Assembly: GCF_000188695.1 (NCBI RefSeq) | Contig: NW_004754914.1 | Location: 210,333 to 237,310 of the forward strand | DNA from: Salpingoeca rosetta | Taxonomy: Eukaryota > Opisthokonta > Choanoflagellata > Craspedida > Salpingoecidae | Reading direction: 5' to 3' | Length of the DNA stretch: 26,978 nt | In this document: positions 1-10,402 of the stretch, one piece after another | Numbering within the stretch: position 1 is the first letter of the stretch | Layout: every line of letters starts with the position of its first letter | Notes under the pieces: model-generated | The model's database searches: none | Told to the model about the DNA's origin: nothing | What the model saw: only the letters and a program-made list of their open reading frames with translations | Position numbers and translations under genes: made by a program

Positions 1-62
1 TTCGGGGCACTTCTGCCCCCTTCACTGTGTGTGTGTGTTTGTGTGTTTGTGAGTGTCCTCAC

Positions 63-647
63 CCATTGCGCGCTCGCGTTCCTTTTCCTCTTCCTCGCGC
101 TGCTTCTTCTCTGCGATTTGCTGCTCCAGCGCCTCGACATCGAGGCCCATGGTGCGCTGGCGCGCATTGAAGATGCGGTTCTGTAATAGCAGTCACAATA
201 AAACAGATGGGGCGAGTGAGCACGTGCTTTCCACGTTCGTAGGTGCATGCACCTTTGTTGGTTGTGTACAACTTGCTCAGTCTGTTTCGAACAAACAGCC
301 GATGCAGAACAGTCGCGCACCAACAACAACAACAACAACAATGTACAAAGTCCACCAGCATCACGTTCACAGCCAACCCACCTTTCGTTCCTCTGCACGA
401 CGGCGCTTTGCCTCCAGCTTGGCGGCCTGTGGTGGCAATGATGTTGTGTGACACAAGGTTCATCCATGCGTGAGAGAACAATGAGGGTGTTTGAAGCACT
501 CAAATACATGTATGGCGAGTGTATGGCGCTCATGGGAGTGTCAATGCGGCTGCTTCAATGCTGCTTCGATGCTGCAGCTTCTATGCTCTGTCACCCGTCC
601 ACCGTACAAACCTCGCGAGGATCAGGGGGGATGTCGAGCTTGAACAT
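63..647 (-). CDS. RIB43A-like axonemal microtubule protein, 5' part only
   Basis: RIB43A-family proteins (RIBC1/RIBC2 in animals) are coiled-coil proteins inside the ciliary doublet microtubule wall. Three minus-strand exons are visible: 612-647 (starts MFKLDIPPDP), 382-426 (AAKLEAKRRRAEERK) and 63-180 (starts NRIFNARQRTMGLDVEALEQ, then a Glu/Arg/Lys-rich helix). All junctions are GT-AG and in phase (0, 0, then exit phase 1). The RIFNAR-RT-G-D-EALE-Q block is the family hallmark near the N terminus, and the following charged helix fits the family coiled coil. The start is the only in-frame ATG before the first donor. The family is usually about 370-400 residues, so most of the gene lies to the left. 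A further small exon may begin within bases 1-24, but the implied intron of 38-50 nt is shorter than any other here, so I leave it open. Family recognition is from memory, not a search. Confidence 0.78.
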
Positions 648-1016
648 GGCTTGTTTGGTTGCTTTGTCTCCTGTGTCTGTGTGTTGGCTAGCTGTTGTGG
701 CGGTCAGAGCAAGCAGGGCGAGCTGTGTTGTGTTGTTGTTGTGTTGCCTGTTGTGATGGGATGGCGTGTGTGTTTGTGCTTTCCTTCTTTGCTTGGTTCT
801 TCTTGGCAACGCAGGCAGTATGGATAATTGAATGAAAATAAAGCGAATATTCGACCCAAACGTCCGCCCAACAAGCAAAGCAAGAAGCAGTCGTTGCACT
901 TACACCTCGCACGTCCATCATCCCAGCAACCAAACCAAACCAAGCACCCAACAAGCAAGCACCAGCACCGAGCAAGAAAGAAGCAAGCAGCCATCAACAC
1001 CACCACCGCCGCCACC
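648..1016. promoter_or_regulatory. Shared divergent promoter of RIB43A-like and DNAAF1
   Basis: These 369 bp separate the start codons of two divergent ciliary genes, so they must hold both 5' UTRs and both core promoters. An RFX-type X-box match lies at 796-810. An AT-rich patch follows at about 819-850. The DNAAF1 start at 1017 has a textbook Kozak context (gccgccaccATG). Upstream ATGs at 820 and 832 are out of frame with DNAAF1 and would act as uORFs only if transcription starts before them. Confidence 0.7.
796..810 (+). promoter_or_regulatory. Candidate RFX X-box
   Basis: GTTCTT-CTT-GGCAAC fits the X-box consensus RYYNYY-N(1-3)-RRNRAC with a 3-bp spacer. RFX factors drive ciliary genes in animals, and RFX genes are known in choanoflagellates. 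The site is about 150 bp from the RIB43A-like start and about 205 bp from the DNAAF1 start, a normal distance for X-boxes. Binding is inferred, not shown. Confidence 0.5.
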
Positions 1017-2415
1017 ATGCAGCCAACAGAGCAGACAGCTGTCGTGCCAGCCTCGGGCCTTAAGCAGCGCGAGGAAGAACAGAACCCCAACATGCCCAGG
1101 TGTGCAAATGTGTGCTCGTGTGCTCAGTTGCGTGTGCTTGTGCATGTGTGCGTGTGTGCTTGTGTGCGTGTGTGCTTGTGTGCGTGTGTGCTTGTGTGTG
1201 TGTGTGTGCTTGTGGGTACGCATGTGTGTGTGTGCGCGAATGTGTGTGAAGATCCATGTATGTACGTGGATGTGTGCTTATGTTTATCTGTATCCGTTTC
1301 ATGTGTCTGTCTCGTTTTCCTGTTTCACTCGTTCCCAGTGCTCACCTTCATTGACAACGTGCATACATGGCAGGATCACGAAGAAGTACCTGAAGCAGCT
1401 GTGCAAGGAAATGAAGCAGTACACAACACCAAGCCTCAACGACATTCTTTATCTGCACTACAAAGGTGATACGCGTTGCTGGATAGCTCGTGCAAGCCAG
1501 ACCTGCGTGCAATGAGCAGTGTCACCCCCATCACCTTTGCCGTCACACAGACACAGACAGGCACAGACACAGGCACAGACACATGCACAGACACAGGCAC
1601 AGACATAAGCCCCCCCCCCACACACAGACACAGACACAGGCACACACTCACGCACTCGTGCACACTCACTCTTCCCCGACACATTCATGCACCCTCACAC
1701 TCACCAGGCTTCACCAAGATCGAGAACTTGGAGGAGTACACGGGCCTGCGCTGCCTCTGGCTGGAAGGAAACGGCATCTCTGAGATTGAGAACCTCGGTG
1801 CGGGCACACGGGCAACGTTTGTTTCCTGTCTCTCTTGTGCTGCATGTGACATCCACAAATCATCCTGAGTGATCGCACCCCTTCCCACCGCACCCCTTCT
1901 CACCGCAACACACCCCATCTCACTGCAACGCACCCCATCTCACTGCAACACACAACACCTGCCTGTCCCGCACCATCACAGACGCGTTGACGGAGCTGCG
2001 GTGTCTATATCTGCAGAAGAACATGATCCGCGAAATCAAGAACCTTGATGCGCTCACCAACCTCAACCAGCTCAACCTGAGCAACAACACCATCCTACGC
2101 GTCACGGGCCTGTCCAACCTGCACAACCTGGGCACCATCCAGCTCACGCACAACCACCTCAAGACGGCAGATGATCTCAAGGGCCTCATCGAGTGCCCAT
2201 CACTGAGCGTAGTTGACGTCTCGCACAACAAGATCACCGACCCTGATGTCGTCGACGTGTTCGCGCAGATGCCGGTATGTGCGCGCGTGTGTGTGCGAAT
2301 ATTGTGTGTGCATGTGTGTGCGTCTGCAATTGTGCGTGCGTGTGTGCTGTGTGCGTGTGTGCTGTGTGTGTGTGTGTGTGTGTGCGTGTGTGCGTGTGTG
2401 TGCGTGCGTGCGTGC

Positions 2416-2455
<40 letters not shown>

Positions 2456-3014
2456 ATTGCTTACTTCATTAATGGTCACATTCACCACCACCACCACCAC
2501 CACGACGGGCAGAACCTGCGTGTGCTGAATTTGATGGGCAACCCTGTCATTCGCTCCATCGAGAACTACCGCAAGACGATGATCCTCAAGTGCAAGCAGC
2601 TCACCTACCTCGACGACAGGGTCAGTGCCAACACGTACTGGTCGTGTGTGTGTGTGTTTGTGTCGATGAACTCTTGTGCATTATTGCTTGCTGCCACCAC
2701 TCACTGCGTTCTTTCCACGTTTCCCCACCATACACACCACACCACACCACTGTATTGTGTTCTGTTTTTTGTGTGCACAGCCTGTGCGGGACAAGGAGCG
2801 CGCGTGCACAGAGGCGTGGGCGGTTGGCGGTCGCCAGGCCGAGCGCGAGGAGAGAGAACGGTACACACCGTGGCGATGGTGGTGATGGTGATGGTGGTGA
2901 TGGTGCCTTTGGTGGTGGTGGTGGTGGTGGTGGTGATGGTCGTGCCTGTGGTGGTGATGGTCGTGCTTGTGGTGTACTGAATTCAAACTCACACACGCAC
3001 ATCCACAACTGCAC

Positions 3015-3108
<94 letters not shown>

Positions 3109-4022
3109 CTGCACCCCCACACCCACTTCCCGATTGCAGGTGGAACGAGGAGGAGCGAGCGCGCCAGTTCCGGGCCGTCAAGTACCTGTGGGATCTTCAG
3201 AAAAAGGCGCAGGAGGAACGCGCAGCACGCGGGGAGACGAGTGACACATCCGACAACGAGGATGCAGATGAGGTGGACGGCAGCCCCGCACTGCACGAGG
3301 CCGCTACCGTTGGCTCCACACTCGGCCGTGACCCCGTGTTTGATAACCTGTATCGACACGCGCAGCACGACGATGGTGATGGTGATGGCGCACCTCCACA
3401 GTTGGAGGAGATTCCACAGGACGATATGCAGGCGGACGCGCGGATGCAGTACAACAGGGAGCAATACGGACACTCTGGTGCCACCAAGGAGCAGGTGGCG
3501 CAGACAGCGGCGAGTTCGGGAGCGGTGCGTGCAGACGTGATTGACATCACGGGGCCACGCGCACCGCGGCAGCTGTGGGATGAAGACGAAGTGGACGAGT
3601 TTGATGATCAGGAGGAAGCGGCACCAACGTCGCTCGCGGGGCAGAGCGCGTTTATCACGCAGCCGCAGCAGGAGCCACGCCGCATGCTGATTGAGGAGGT
3701 GGCCAGCGATGACAGCAGCAGTGCCGGCGAAGAGCAGGAGCAGCAGCAACAGCCGCAACAAGAGATCACCACGCTCGTTGGACGTGCTCGCATTGGTGAT
3801 GACGATGATGATGATGATGATGAGCTTGATGATGAGACAGACAACGAGGACAGCGATGTGCCCGAGGAGATTGAGACGGGCCGTGGGCCACGATGGGAGG
3901 GCATTGGCGCCAACAGCAACAGCACCAACAAACCAAGCGTTACCACAGTAGGTGGCAGTGACGGCGGCACACGGCCTCTCATCCAAGTCGTCGCATCCAC
4001 AGACGTGGAGGACCTCGACTGA
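1017..4022 (+). CDS. DNAAF1: DNAAF1 / LRRC50, dynein arm assembly factor, complete
   Basis: This cytoplasmic leucine-rich-repeat protein (ODA7 in Chlamydomonas) is needed to pre-assemble axonemal dynein arms. Exons are 1017-1099, 1374-1465, 1708-1797, 1982-2274, 2513-2620, 2781-2860 and 3140-4022. All introns are GT-AG and phases match throughout, giving 542 residues. After a 28-residue leader comes [16 protein letters not shown], then about six SDS22-type LRRs at roughly residues 58-200 ([65 protein letters not shown]). An LRR cap follows (NYRKTM to LTYLDDRPV), then [14 protein letters not shown], which is typical of the family. The large last exon encodes a charged tail with a run of eight Asp, encoded by a GAT-type repeat at about 3798-3827. 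Vertebrate DNAAF1 is longer (about 725 aa), mostly in this divergent tail. The start at 1017 has a perfect Kozak context. It is divergent to the RIB43A-like gene. Confidence 0.95.
2343..2455 (+). repeat. (TG)n microsatellite in DNAAF1 intron 4
   Basis: TG with CG changes, running on from the donor gtatgtgcgcg at 2275. Confidence 0.95.
3018..3108 (+). repeat. (CA)n microsatellite in DNAAF1 intron 6
   Basis: Pure CA, about 45 units, 32 bp before the acceptor at 3139. A (GGT/GAT)n stretch fills the donor half of the same intron (2873-2972). Confidence 0.95.
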
Positions 4023-4063
4023 TGTGTTGTGTGTGTTGTGTGTTGTGTGTTGTGTGTTGTGTG

Positions 4064-4114
<51 letters not shown>

Positions 4115-4156
4115 TGCACTGTGTTGGGCGTTGTAGATGGATTGTAGAAGATATCC

Positions 4157-4162
4157 AATAAA
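4157..4162 (+). terminator. Poly(A) signal AATAAA for DNAAF1
   Basis: A canonical AATAAA lies 135 bp after the DNAAF1 stop, following a (TG)n-rich 3' UTR at about 4022-4110. It is the only hexamer between this stop and the next gene. Confidence 0.75.
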
Positions 4163-4271
4163 ATTCAGGAACCAGACTGAACAAGCGACGACGATGGCGG
4201 TGATTCGGTGCGTGGTGGCGGTGTGGTGGTTGAAGGTTGCAGCAGCCGTGGATGGTGGTGTTGATGCTTGA

Positions 4272-6743
4272 ATGTGGACGATGAAACGGTGAACCATGCA
4301 CGCGGTTTGGCTGCGATCACTGCATCCTGTTGCTAATTCCCCTTTCACTTCCACTGCGCGCACATGTGCGTGCGTGTGTGTACGTTCTGTCTTGCGTGTG
4401 TTGTTGGGTGGTGCAGGGCGCCTGGCTACCGATGGGAGGAAGGCAGCGATTCCACGGTGCTGCTGACGTTCGAGATTGATCCAGCCACATCCCTCACCAA
4501 CATCAACGTGCGCATCTGCATGTGTGTGTGTGTGCGCGTGCGTGTGTGGATGGATGGAGGAGGGACGGGTATTGGAATGAGAGGGGAGGATGCATGCATG
4601 CATGCATGTGTACATGTATGCATGTGTAGTATGCGCGCATGTCTGCGTGCAAGTTCATGTGTATATAGGACGGCATGGTGACGGGCAAGGCGTGCCACAG
4701 TTCCTGTGCATGCACTTCAGTTCTGTTGTGCTTTGCATGCTTCTCACCTCATCTCCCTCCTCGCTGCTTGCCAATCCCACAGGTGGAAATTGAGGAGTCA
4801 TGCATCAAGTGTTGGGTCGAAGGAGAAGAGCCCGTCGTCTGCGTACGTCTGACCATCCTTGCCTCCTCCCGCCCCAAATGTTATCTGTCCGTCTCGCCTC
4901 TGCAAGTCCGATTGCTGCTCATCCTCTGCTCATCCGTTGCTTCCCCAACACTCACACGCCCACGGTTTGCACGTTGCACGTGTGCCTGCTCTGCGTCGTG
5001 CCGCTGGCAGGGTCAACTGCATCAGACGGTGCTGCCGAAGAAGAGCGGGTGGCGTCTGCAGGCGGGCGCGGAAGTCTCAACAGTTTGCGTATCCCTGTTC
5101 AAGCGCGTCCCCATTTCCTGGTCTTACCCCATCAAGGTGAGCTGCGGATTCATGGTTTGACTGCTGTCATGAAGCTGCTTGTTGTATGTTGCGGCTGTGT
5201 TTGTGTTAATTTGCGCGCGTGTGCTAATTCACACTTCACATGCCTCTCATCACGGATCCTGCTCTCTTCCTTTCAGGGCGATATCGATGACACGTGGCAG
5301 TGCGACGCACAGAGCCACATCTACCTTGCTCACTTTTTTGCTTCCGAAGGCGACGCACACGCGTGAGTGCTTGGGAGTGTGTATTTGTGCGAGTTAGTGA
5401 GTGAGTTAGTGAGTGAGTGAGTGAGTGAGCGAGTGAGTGAGTGAGTGAGTGAGTGAGTGAGTGAGTGAGTGAGTGAGTGAATGTGTGAGTGTGTGAGTGG
5501 GTGTGAACGAGTGCCTTTCCAGCACCATCCACTTGTTCACACTGTGCCGTCCCCCATCACCAAGCTTCGCCCTTCACCCTCAGCCTTGTCCTCACCCCCA
5601 ACCTTCACCACCACCCCGCACCCAATGCGCCACTGTCACCAGGGAGTGGCACCACTGGCAGGAGGCGGCTGCCAAGCGCCATCCAGATGCGCTGCTCGCC
5701 CTCGCGCGCGTGTATCAGTCCGGTGCGCCCGCGTTCCACATCCCGCGCGACGCCAACAGGAGCCGACAGCTGCTGGAGCAGGCAGCAGAGCAGCACCAGC
5801 CACAAGCCATGCTCATGCTCGGTGCGGGGACATGAACGAAGAGAAGAGTGTGGTGGTGGTGGTGGTGGTGGTGGTGGTGGTGGTGGTGGTGGTGGTGGTG
5901 GTAGTGGTGGTGTAGGCGCAGTGATCGTTGGTTTTGTTCTTTGCTGTAAAGGCTTGTGTATCGTTGCGGCATTGAAGCTGTGAAGATCAGGCGAACGCGC
6001 CACTGACCACCCGTCTGCTCATGCTTGTTGCACCACTCGTGTACCCGTTGACCCATCAACCTCCCCATTCCCATGGTTGTTCCGGCAGGCCAACTGCACC
6101 AAGAGGGCGCATTTGGAGAGACCGACAACGCAGCGGCACTCGAATGGTGAGCACCATAATGTGATGTCGCCCACTTCTGGTGGTGTGTGTGCTGGTGGAG
6201 GTGTGACGTGATTGTTGTTGCTGGTGTTGTGTTTGAACACAATGCAATGACGCTCATCCCTCAACCACCGACACCGCCACACTGTTGCGTTGCGTTGCGT
6301 TCAGGTACCGCAAGTGTTTGGATCAGGATGTGCTACAAATGTTCATCCGACACACAGGACAGCCAAAGTACGCACTCGCCCTGCCATGCGCTTGCTTGCA
6401 TATGCTTGTATGTGTGTGTGTGTATGCATGTGCGTGTGCGTGTGCGTGTGCTTGCTTGCTTGCTTGCTTGTGTATCGTCATGCGAGCTGGAGCGTGCCAG
6501 TCACCACGTGCTCACCAATGCCTTCATCTCGCGCCACGCGATGCACCGCAGCCCCGACTACACCAACATTGCACACTACAACTCTGCCATCATCCTCCTG
6601 GTAGGACCCGTGTGTGCACTGCGAGTGTGTGCACGTGTGCATATCGTCACAGTGTGTGGAAGTATTTACACGCTGGTTCTCCGTTCAAATCCCTCACCTG
6701 CACACACACACGCACACACGCACGCTGACACACACACACACAC

Positions 6744-6812
<69 letters not shown>

Positions 6813-7507
6813 CCAATGAGACCAGGACATCCTGCAAGCTGTGCAGAGGTACGCGAGCACCAAAGGCGCATTTGGAATGGGCGCAACGGACAAGCTGAAG
6901 AAGAGCACGAGCCGGCCCCCGTCCACACCAACGCCGCTGCATGACATGCGCGGTGGCGATACTGCCAGCGAGGCGAGCGGCTGGAGTGGTGTGCACATGG
7001 GAGATGATGGTGATGGCGATGGTGGTGATGGTGATGATGGTGACGCACTGAACACGAGCCGACAGGCATCGTCCCACCATCACCACCACACCCGGACATC
7101 ATCGTCATCAACGCACGACTCTGCACCGCCGCAGTCACCGCGACGCAACAACAGGGGCCGGCCGAAGCGAGACGCACCGGGCAGTCAAGGTAGCATGCTG
7201 CATGTGCTCCTGCATTTGTATGAGAGTGTATGCACGTATATGCGCGCGCGTGATTGTGCATGCGTGTGGTCTTGCGTGTGTGCGTGCGTGTCGTCTTGTG
7301 TGAGTGCAAGTGTGTGCATGTGTGCGTGCGTGTCAGCGTTTATGTACGTGTTGTGCTGCAATCTTTGCACTCACAGCATGCCTGTACCACCTCATGCTGT
7401 CTCTTTCCGTGACAGGCGGCGTACTTGGCAATGCTACCGTGTCGTTTGGCATTGCTGCTGCCGCTGTCGCCACGTTTCTCATCTTCCATCTCAGGGGCGG
7501 CCACTGA
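4272..7507 (+). CDS. CS-domain + Sel1-repeat protein with C-terminal membrane tail
   Basis: Well-supported exons are 4417-4507, 4783-4842, 5011-5136, 5277-5362, 5643-5821, 6089-6146, 6305-6367, 6501-6600, 6826-7189 and 7416-7507. All are GT-AG and phase-matched. The first four encode a CS (p23/NudC-like) domain: PGYRWEEGSDSTVLLTFEI, the VEIEESCIKCWVEGEEP strands, and a WSYPIKGDID end resembling the NudC W-P-LIKGD strand. Next come about two Sel1-like repeats (WHHWQEAAAKRHPDALLALA; ANRSRQLLEQAAEQHQPQAM; LMLGQLHQEG) ending at WYRKCLD. A low-complexity Ser/Asp/His region follows, then a hydrophobic stretch of about 19 residues (near ATVSFGIAAAAVATFLIFHL) four residues before the stop, as in a tail-anchored protein. 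CS domains act as Hsp90 or chaperone adaptors, and Sel1 repeats are scaffolds. A membrane-tethered co-chaperone is therefore inferred, not shown. The first exon is uncertain: 4272-4288 gives a phase-2 match (MWTMK-R), and an unspliced ATG at 4364 is also in frame. Confidence 0.72.
5390..5480 (+). repeat. (GTGA)n tetranucleotide array inside an intron
   Basis: About 20 copies of gtga/gagt sit 28 bp after the real donor gtgagt at 5363, in the intron 5363-5642. On the sense strand every unit reads as a consensus splice donor (GTGAGT). Confidence 0.9.
5850..5912 (+). repeat. (GGT)n trinucleotide repeat in intron
   Basis: A GGT run with one GTA interruption, in the donor-proximal half of intron 5822-6088 of the CS/Sel1 gene. 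Confidence 0.9.
6705..6808 (+). repeat. (CA)n microsatellite before a CS/Sel1-gene acceptor
   Basis: CA with a few CG changes, ending 17 bp before the acceptor at 6825. Confidence 0.95.
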
Positions 7508-7868
7508 CGCGGGGTAGGAGAAAGACTTGGGAAGGGGATGGAGGTGTATTGTTGCAGACACTGTGCTGATGTGTGTGTGTGTGTGTGTGGAGGTAGGTGT
7601 TTGTGTGTGTGAATGCGCGCGTTATTCTCTCAGATTGCTGTTCCGCGTGTGTGTACGTAGCTTCGGACGTGCTGGGTAGTGCTTGTGTTGTGTCGTCTGT
7701 GGTGTTCTTTTCGCGTGTGCACGACGAGGGTCGCAGTTAACTGACAATGAATTCTGTGAAAGTGGTGTAATCGGTGCAACTCAGACGGGAAGAGGAGTGG
7801 GCCGTGTTATGGGTGAACACGACTGGCGATGCCATAGGTGGTGGTGGTGGTGTTGTTGATGATTATGG

Positions 7869-7904
<36 letters not shown>

Positions 7905-8040
7905 TGGTGGTGGTGGTGGTGGGACTGGGAGTGGACAGCAACACGGCGTCGTCGTTGTCACTCAAACCAAACCATTGTGTCAAACCATGGTTTCGACTCA
8001 ACCGACCATGAGCCACTGCATGGGCGCATCATCATCATCA
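7508..8040. other. Convergent intergenic region between the CS/Sel1 gene and the ANKRD16-like gene
   Basis: This holds the two facing 3' UTRs. It is TG-rich at 7568-7620, with a (GGT/GAT)n stretch at about 7839-7925. I found no AATAAA on either strand, so both genes may use variant signals. I see no exon in it. Confidence 0.6.
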
Positions 8041-9079
8041 TTAGCTGCTGCATGCCTCCAGCACGGCTGCGGTGTTGTCCTTTCTCCGCGCACGTGCGAG
8101 ATCAAGGGGTGTTCGCCCCTTTATGTCCGCCTTTGTCGCGTCTGCGCCCACAGCGATGAGATGGGACACGTGCTCAGCGTGGCCCTGTAGTGTGATGGGG
8201 TGGTGGGATGATGGGGGGTCAGTCATGGCTTGTTTGTGTACAGGCAGACGGACACAGACAAGCGGATAAACGCAGGCAGCCCGAAAGACACACACACAGA
8301 CACACAGACACACACACACACACACACAGACACACAGACACACAGACACAGACACACACACACACACACAATCGGATGGCTCACGTGCATGGCGGCGAGG
8401 TGGAGCGGCGTGAGGCCGTGGTGATCGGGCTGATTCAACCCTGAACAGATGCGAGAAGAGGGGCGCGGTGACAGATGTACGCAGGTGGTCAGGGTGAGGT
8501 GTACGCAGAAACACATGCATGCATCGTCAAAGCAACCGACGAAGAGGCAGCAAGCAAGAGAAGAGGGGATGCGCGTGCAGATATGTGGCGGTGCAGGCGA
8601 GCGCTGAGAGAGGGGTGTGATGTGTGCGTGGGGTCACTGTGGCTGGTACCTTGTGGGCATTTCGCTGTAAGAAGGTCGAGGATGTGCAAGGCATCGGCCT
8701 CTGTTGTCTTGAAGTTCTCGCTACCGACTGCACAATTTGGGGGGCATGTGGCGTCGAGAGATAGGAGTGGAGGTAGACGGAGGTGTGAGCGATGACAGAT
8801 GGCAACGTGTGCACGGAGACAGGATGCGATGGGCTCGGGTGGGCGGAGGTGGACGGCCAGGTGCAGATTACAGACAGACAGACAGACACACACACACACA
8901 GACAGACACACACACACACACACAGACAGACAGACGACAGACAGACCGACAGACACACACACAGACAGACAGACAGACANNNNNNNNNNNNNNNNNNNNN
9001 NNNNNNNNNNNNNNNNNNNNNNNNNNNNNNNNNNNNNNNNNNNNNNNNNNNNNNNNNNNNNNNNNNNNNNNNNNNNNNN

Positions 9080-9178
<99 letters not shown>

Positions 9179-9389
9179 CACACACACACACACCTTCACC
9201 ACGCCGTTGTGGTTGTGTGTTGCTGCTGTCATAAGCGGCGTGCGCTGTGTGCGAGACGGGATACGAGCACCTTCCGAGAAGGCATCATGGAGTACCCGTA
9301 CGACATCCTCACAGCCTGTCTTGCATGCAATGTGCATTGGCGTCCATCCTGCATGCACGCGAGGTCAGGAGAAGATGTGCTGAGTTGGA

Positions 9390-9420
<31 letters not shown>

Positions 9421-9957
9421 GATACACACACGCACACACACACACATACACACACTGACACTGACCATCCTTGTTGAGCCGAGTGGCATCCGCACCAGCC
9501 GCCAGCAGCTGCTGCACTGCGTTGGCGTTTGGCTTTGTTGCCGCGAGGTGAAGCGCAGTCCAGTCCGCTGATTACACGACGCAAGGGAGTACAGGCGCAG
9601 GCAAACAAACACGCGCATAGCCACAGGTCGAGCATCTGATGAGCACCGCAGCTAACAAGTATCAATGTGAGCATGAGTGCAAGTAGCACCTGCCTCTTCA
9701 ATCCTCAACATGCGGCCTCACCGTGCTTGGCGATGTGCACGTCTGCACCAGCGGCGAGCAGCAGCTGCACGCACGTGGAATCACTGCACAATGCTGCCTC
9801 GTGCAGTGGAGTGTGTCCAACCGTGTTGCGGGCGTTCACCTCATCCTTGCTTGGTCCCTGAGCCAGTAGCAGCTCCAGCACACGTGCATGGCCATGGCGG
9901 GCTGCCAGATGCAGCATGGTGTCCCCACTGCCGTTCACCGCTGCGCACGCCAGTGGC

Positions 9958-10013
<56 letters not shown>

Positions 10014-10211
10014 GGTGCACGTGGTTAGCGTGCGTGCGTGTTGGACCAAGTGTCACTACGTCCCCCTCCCCTCCCCCTTCCTTTCCCAGCCCCTGCACGC
10101 ACCTCCAACGTCGAGGCTGCCGTGTTGCTTCACCCGTTGCTCAATCCAGCGCGCAACACCATCCACGTTGCCTTTGCTTGCAAGCTTCCCGCCAGCCTTC
10201 AGGCTCGCCAT
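8041..10211 (-). CDS. ANKRD16: ANKRD16-like ankyrin-repeat protein, one exon lost in assembly gap
   Basis: Minus-strand exons are 10103-10211 (MASLKAGGKLASKGNVDG), 9722-9940, 9466-9567, 9194-9348, [gap], 8650-8727, 8385-8440 and 8041-8184 (TAA). All junctions are GT-AG and in phase except across the gap. Ankyrin units are clear: GDTMLHLAARHGH, GHTPLHEAA, ADWTALHLAA, DGWTPMHIACKTG, RTPLMTAATHNHNGVVK, HGLTPLHLAAMHGHAEHV and IKGRTPLDLAR. The series GDT-LH-AARHGH, PLHEAA, ADWT, KDGW matches the repeat order I recall for animal ANKRD16, which binds alanyl-tRNA synthetase and helps clear misactivated serine. Exon 9194-9348 leaves in phase 0 but exon 8650-8727 enters in phase 1, so at least one exon with length 1 mod 3 is missing between them. 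Visible coding is 863 nt. A (CCAA)n run lies just before the ATG. The symbol rests on pattern memory. Confidence 0.8.
8875..9192. repeat. (CA)n / (CAGA)n microsatellite flanking an assembly gap
   Basis: CAGA-type repeats at 8875-8979 and an almost pure (CA)n from 9080 to 9192 flank the run of N. They lie in an intron of the ANKRD16-like gene, where the sense strand reads gtgtgtg directly from the donor at 9193. Confidence 0.95.
8980..9079. other. Assembly gap of exactly 100 N
   Basis: One hundred unknown bases, the usual placeholder for a gap of unknown length, sit between two simple repeats. The true missing sequence may be longer and probably carries coding sequence. Confidence 0.98.
9961..10010 (+). 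repeat. (CA)25 microsatellite
   Basis: A pure CA tract in intron 9941-10102 of the ANKRD16-like gene. On the gene's sense strand it is TG and lies near the acceptor, which is an exception to the polarity seen elsewhere. Confidence 0.95.
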
Positions 10212-10402
10212 CGCCGTTGGTTGGTTGGTTGGTGGGTTGGTTGGTTGTGCGTTTAATGCAGCAGGGGGTGTTGTAACGGATGACGAAGGTGCAAGGTTTG
10301 TGTGCACGCAAGCACATTCAAAAGACAAGTGAAGGTCGTCATGGAACACGAAGGCGTACAGCACACGAAGACAGACACAGGGAGATACGCAGGCACAACT
10401 AA

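Noticed and set aside
2344..2980. Long open frames rich in Cys-Val or His-Thr (also around 6700, 8500-9500, 11600, 14300, 22650)
   Set aside because: They are translations of (TG)n and (CA)n repeats inside introns, open only because the repeat has no stop codon.
4187..4271. Short ORF MAVIRCVVAVWWLKVAAAVDGG as a signal-peptide exon of the CS/Sel1 gene
   Set aside because: Its natural donors give phases that lead to stops in the next exon. Only a very short phase-2 version would splice.
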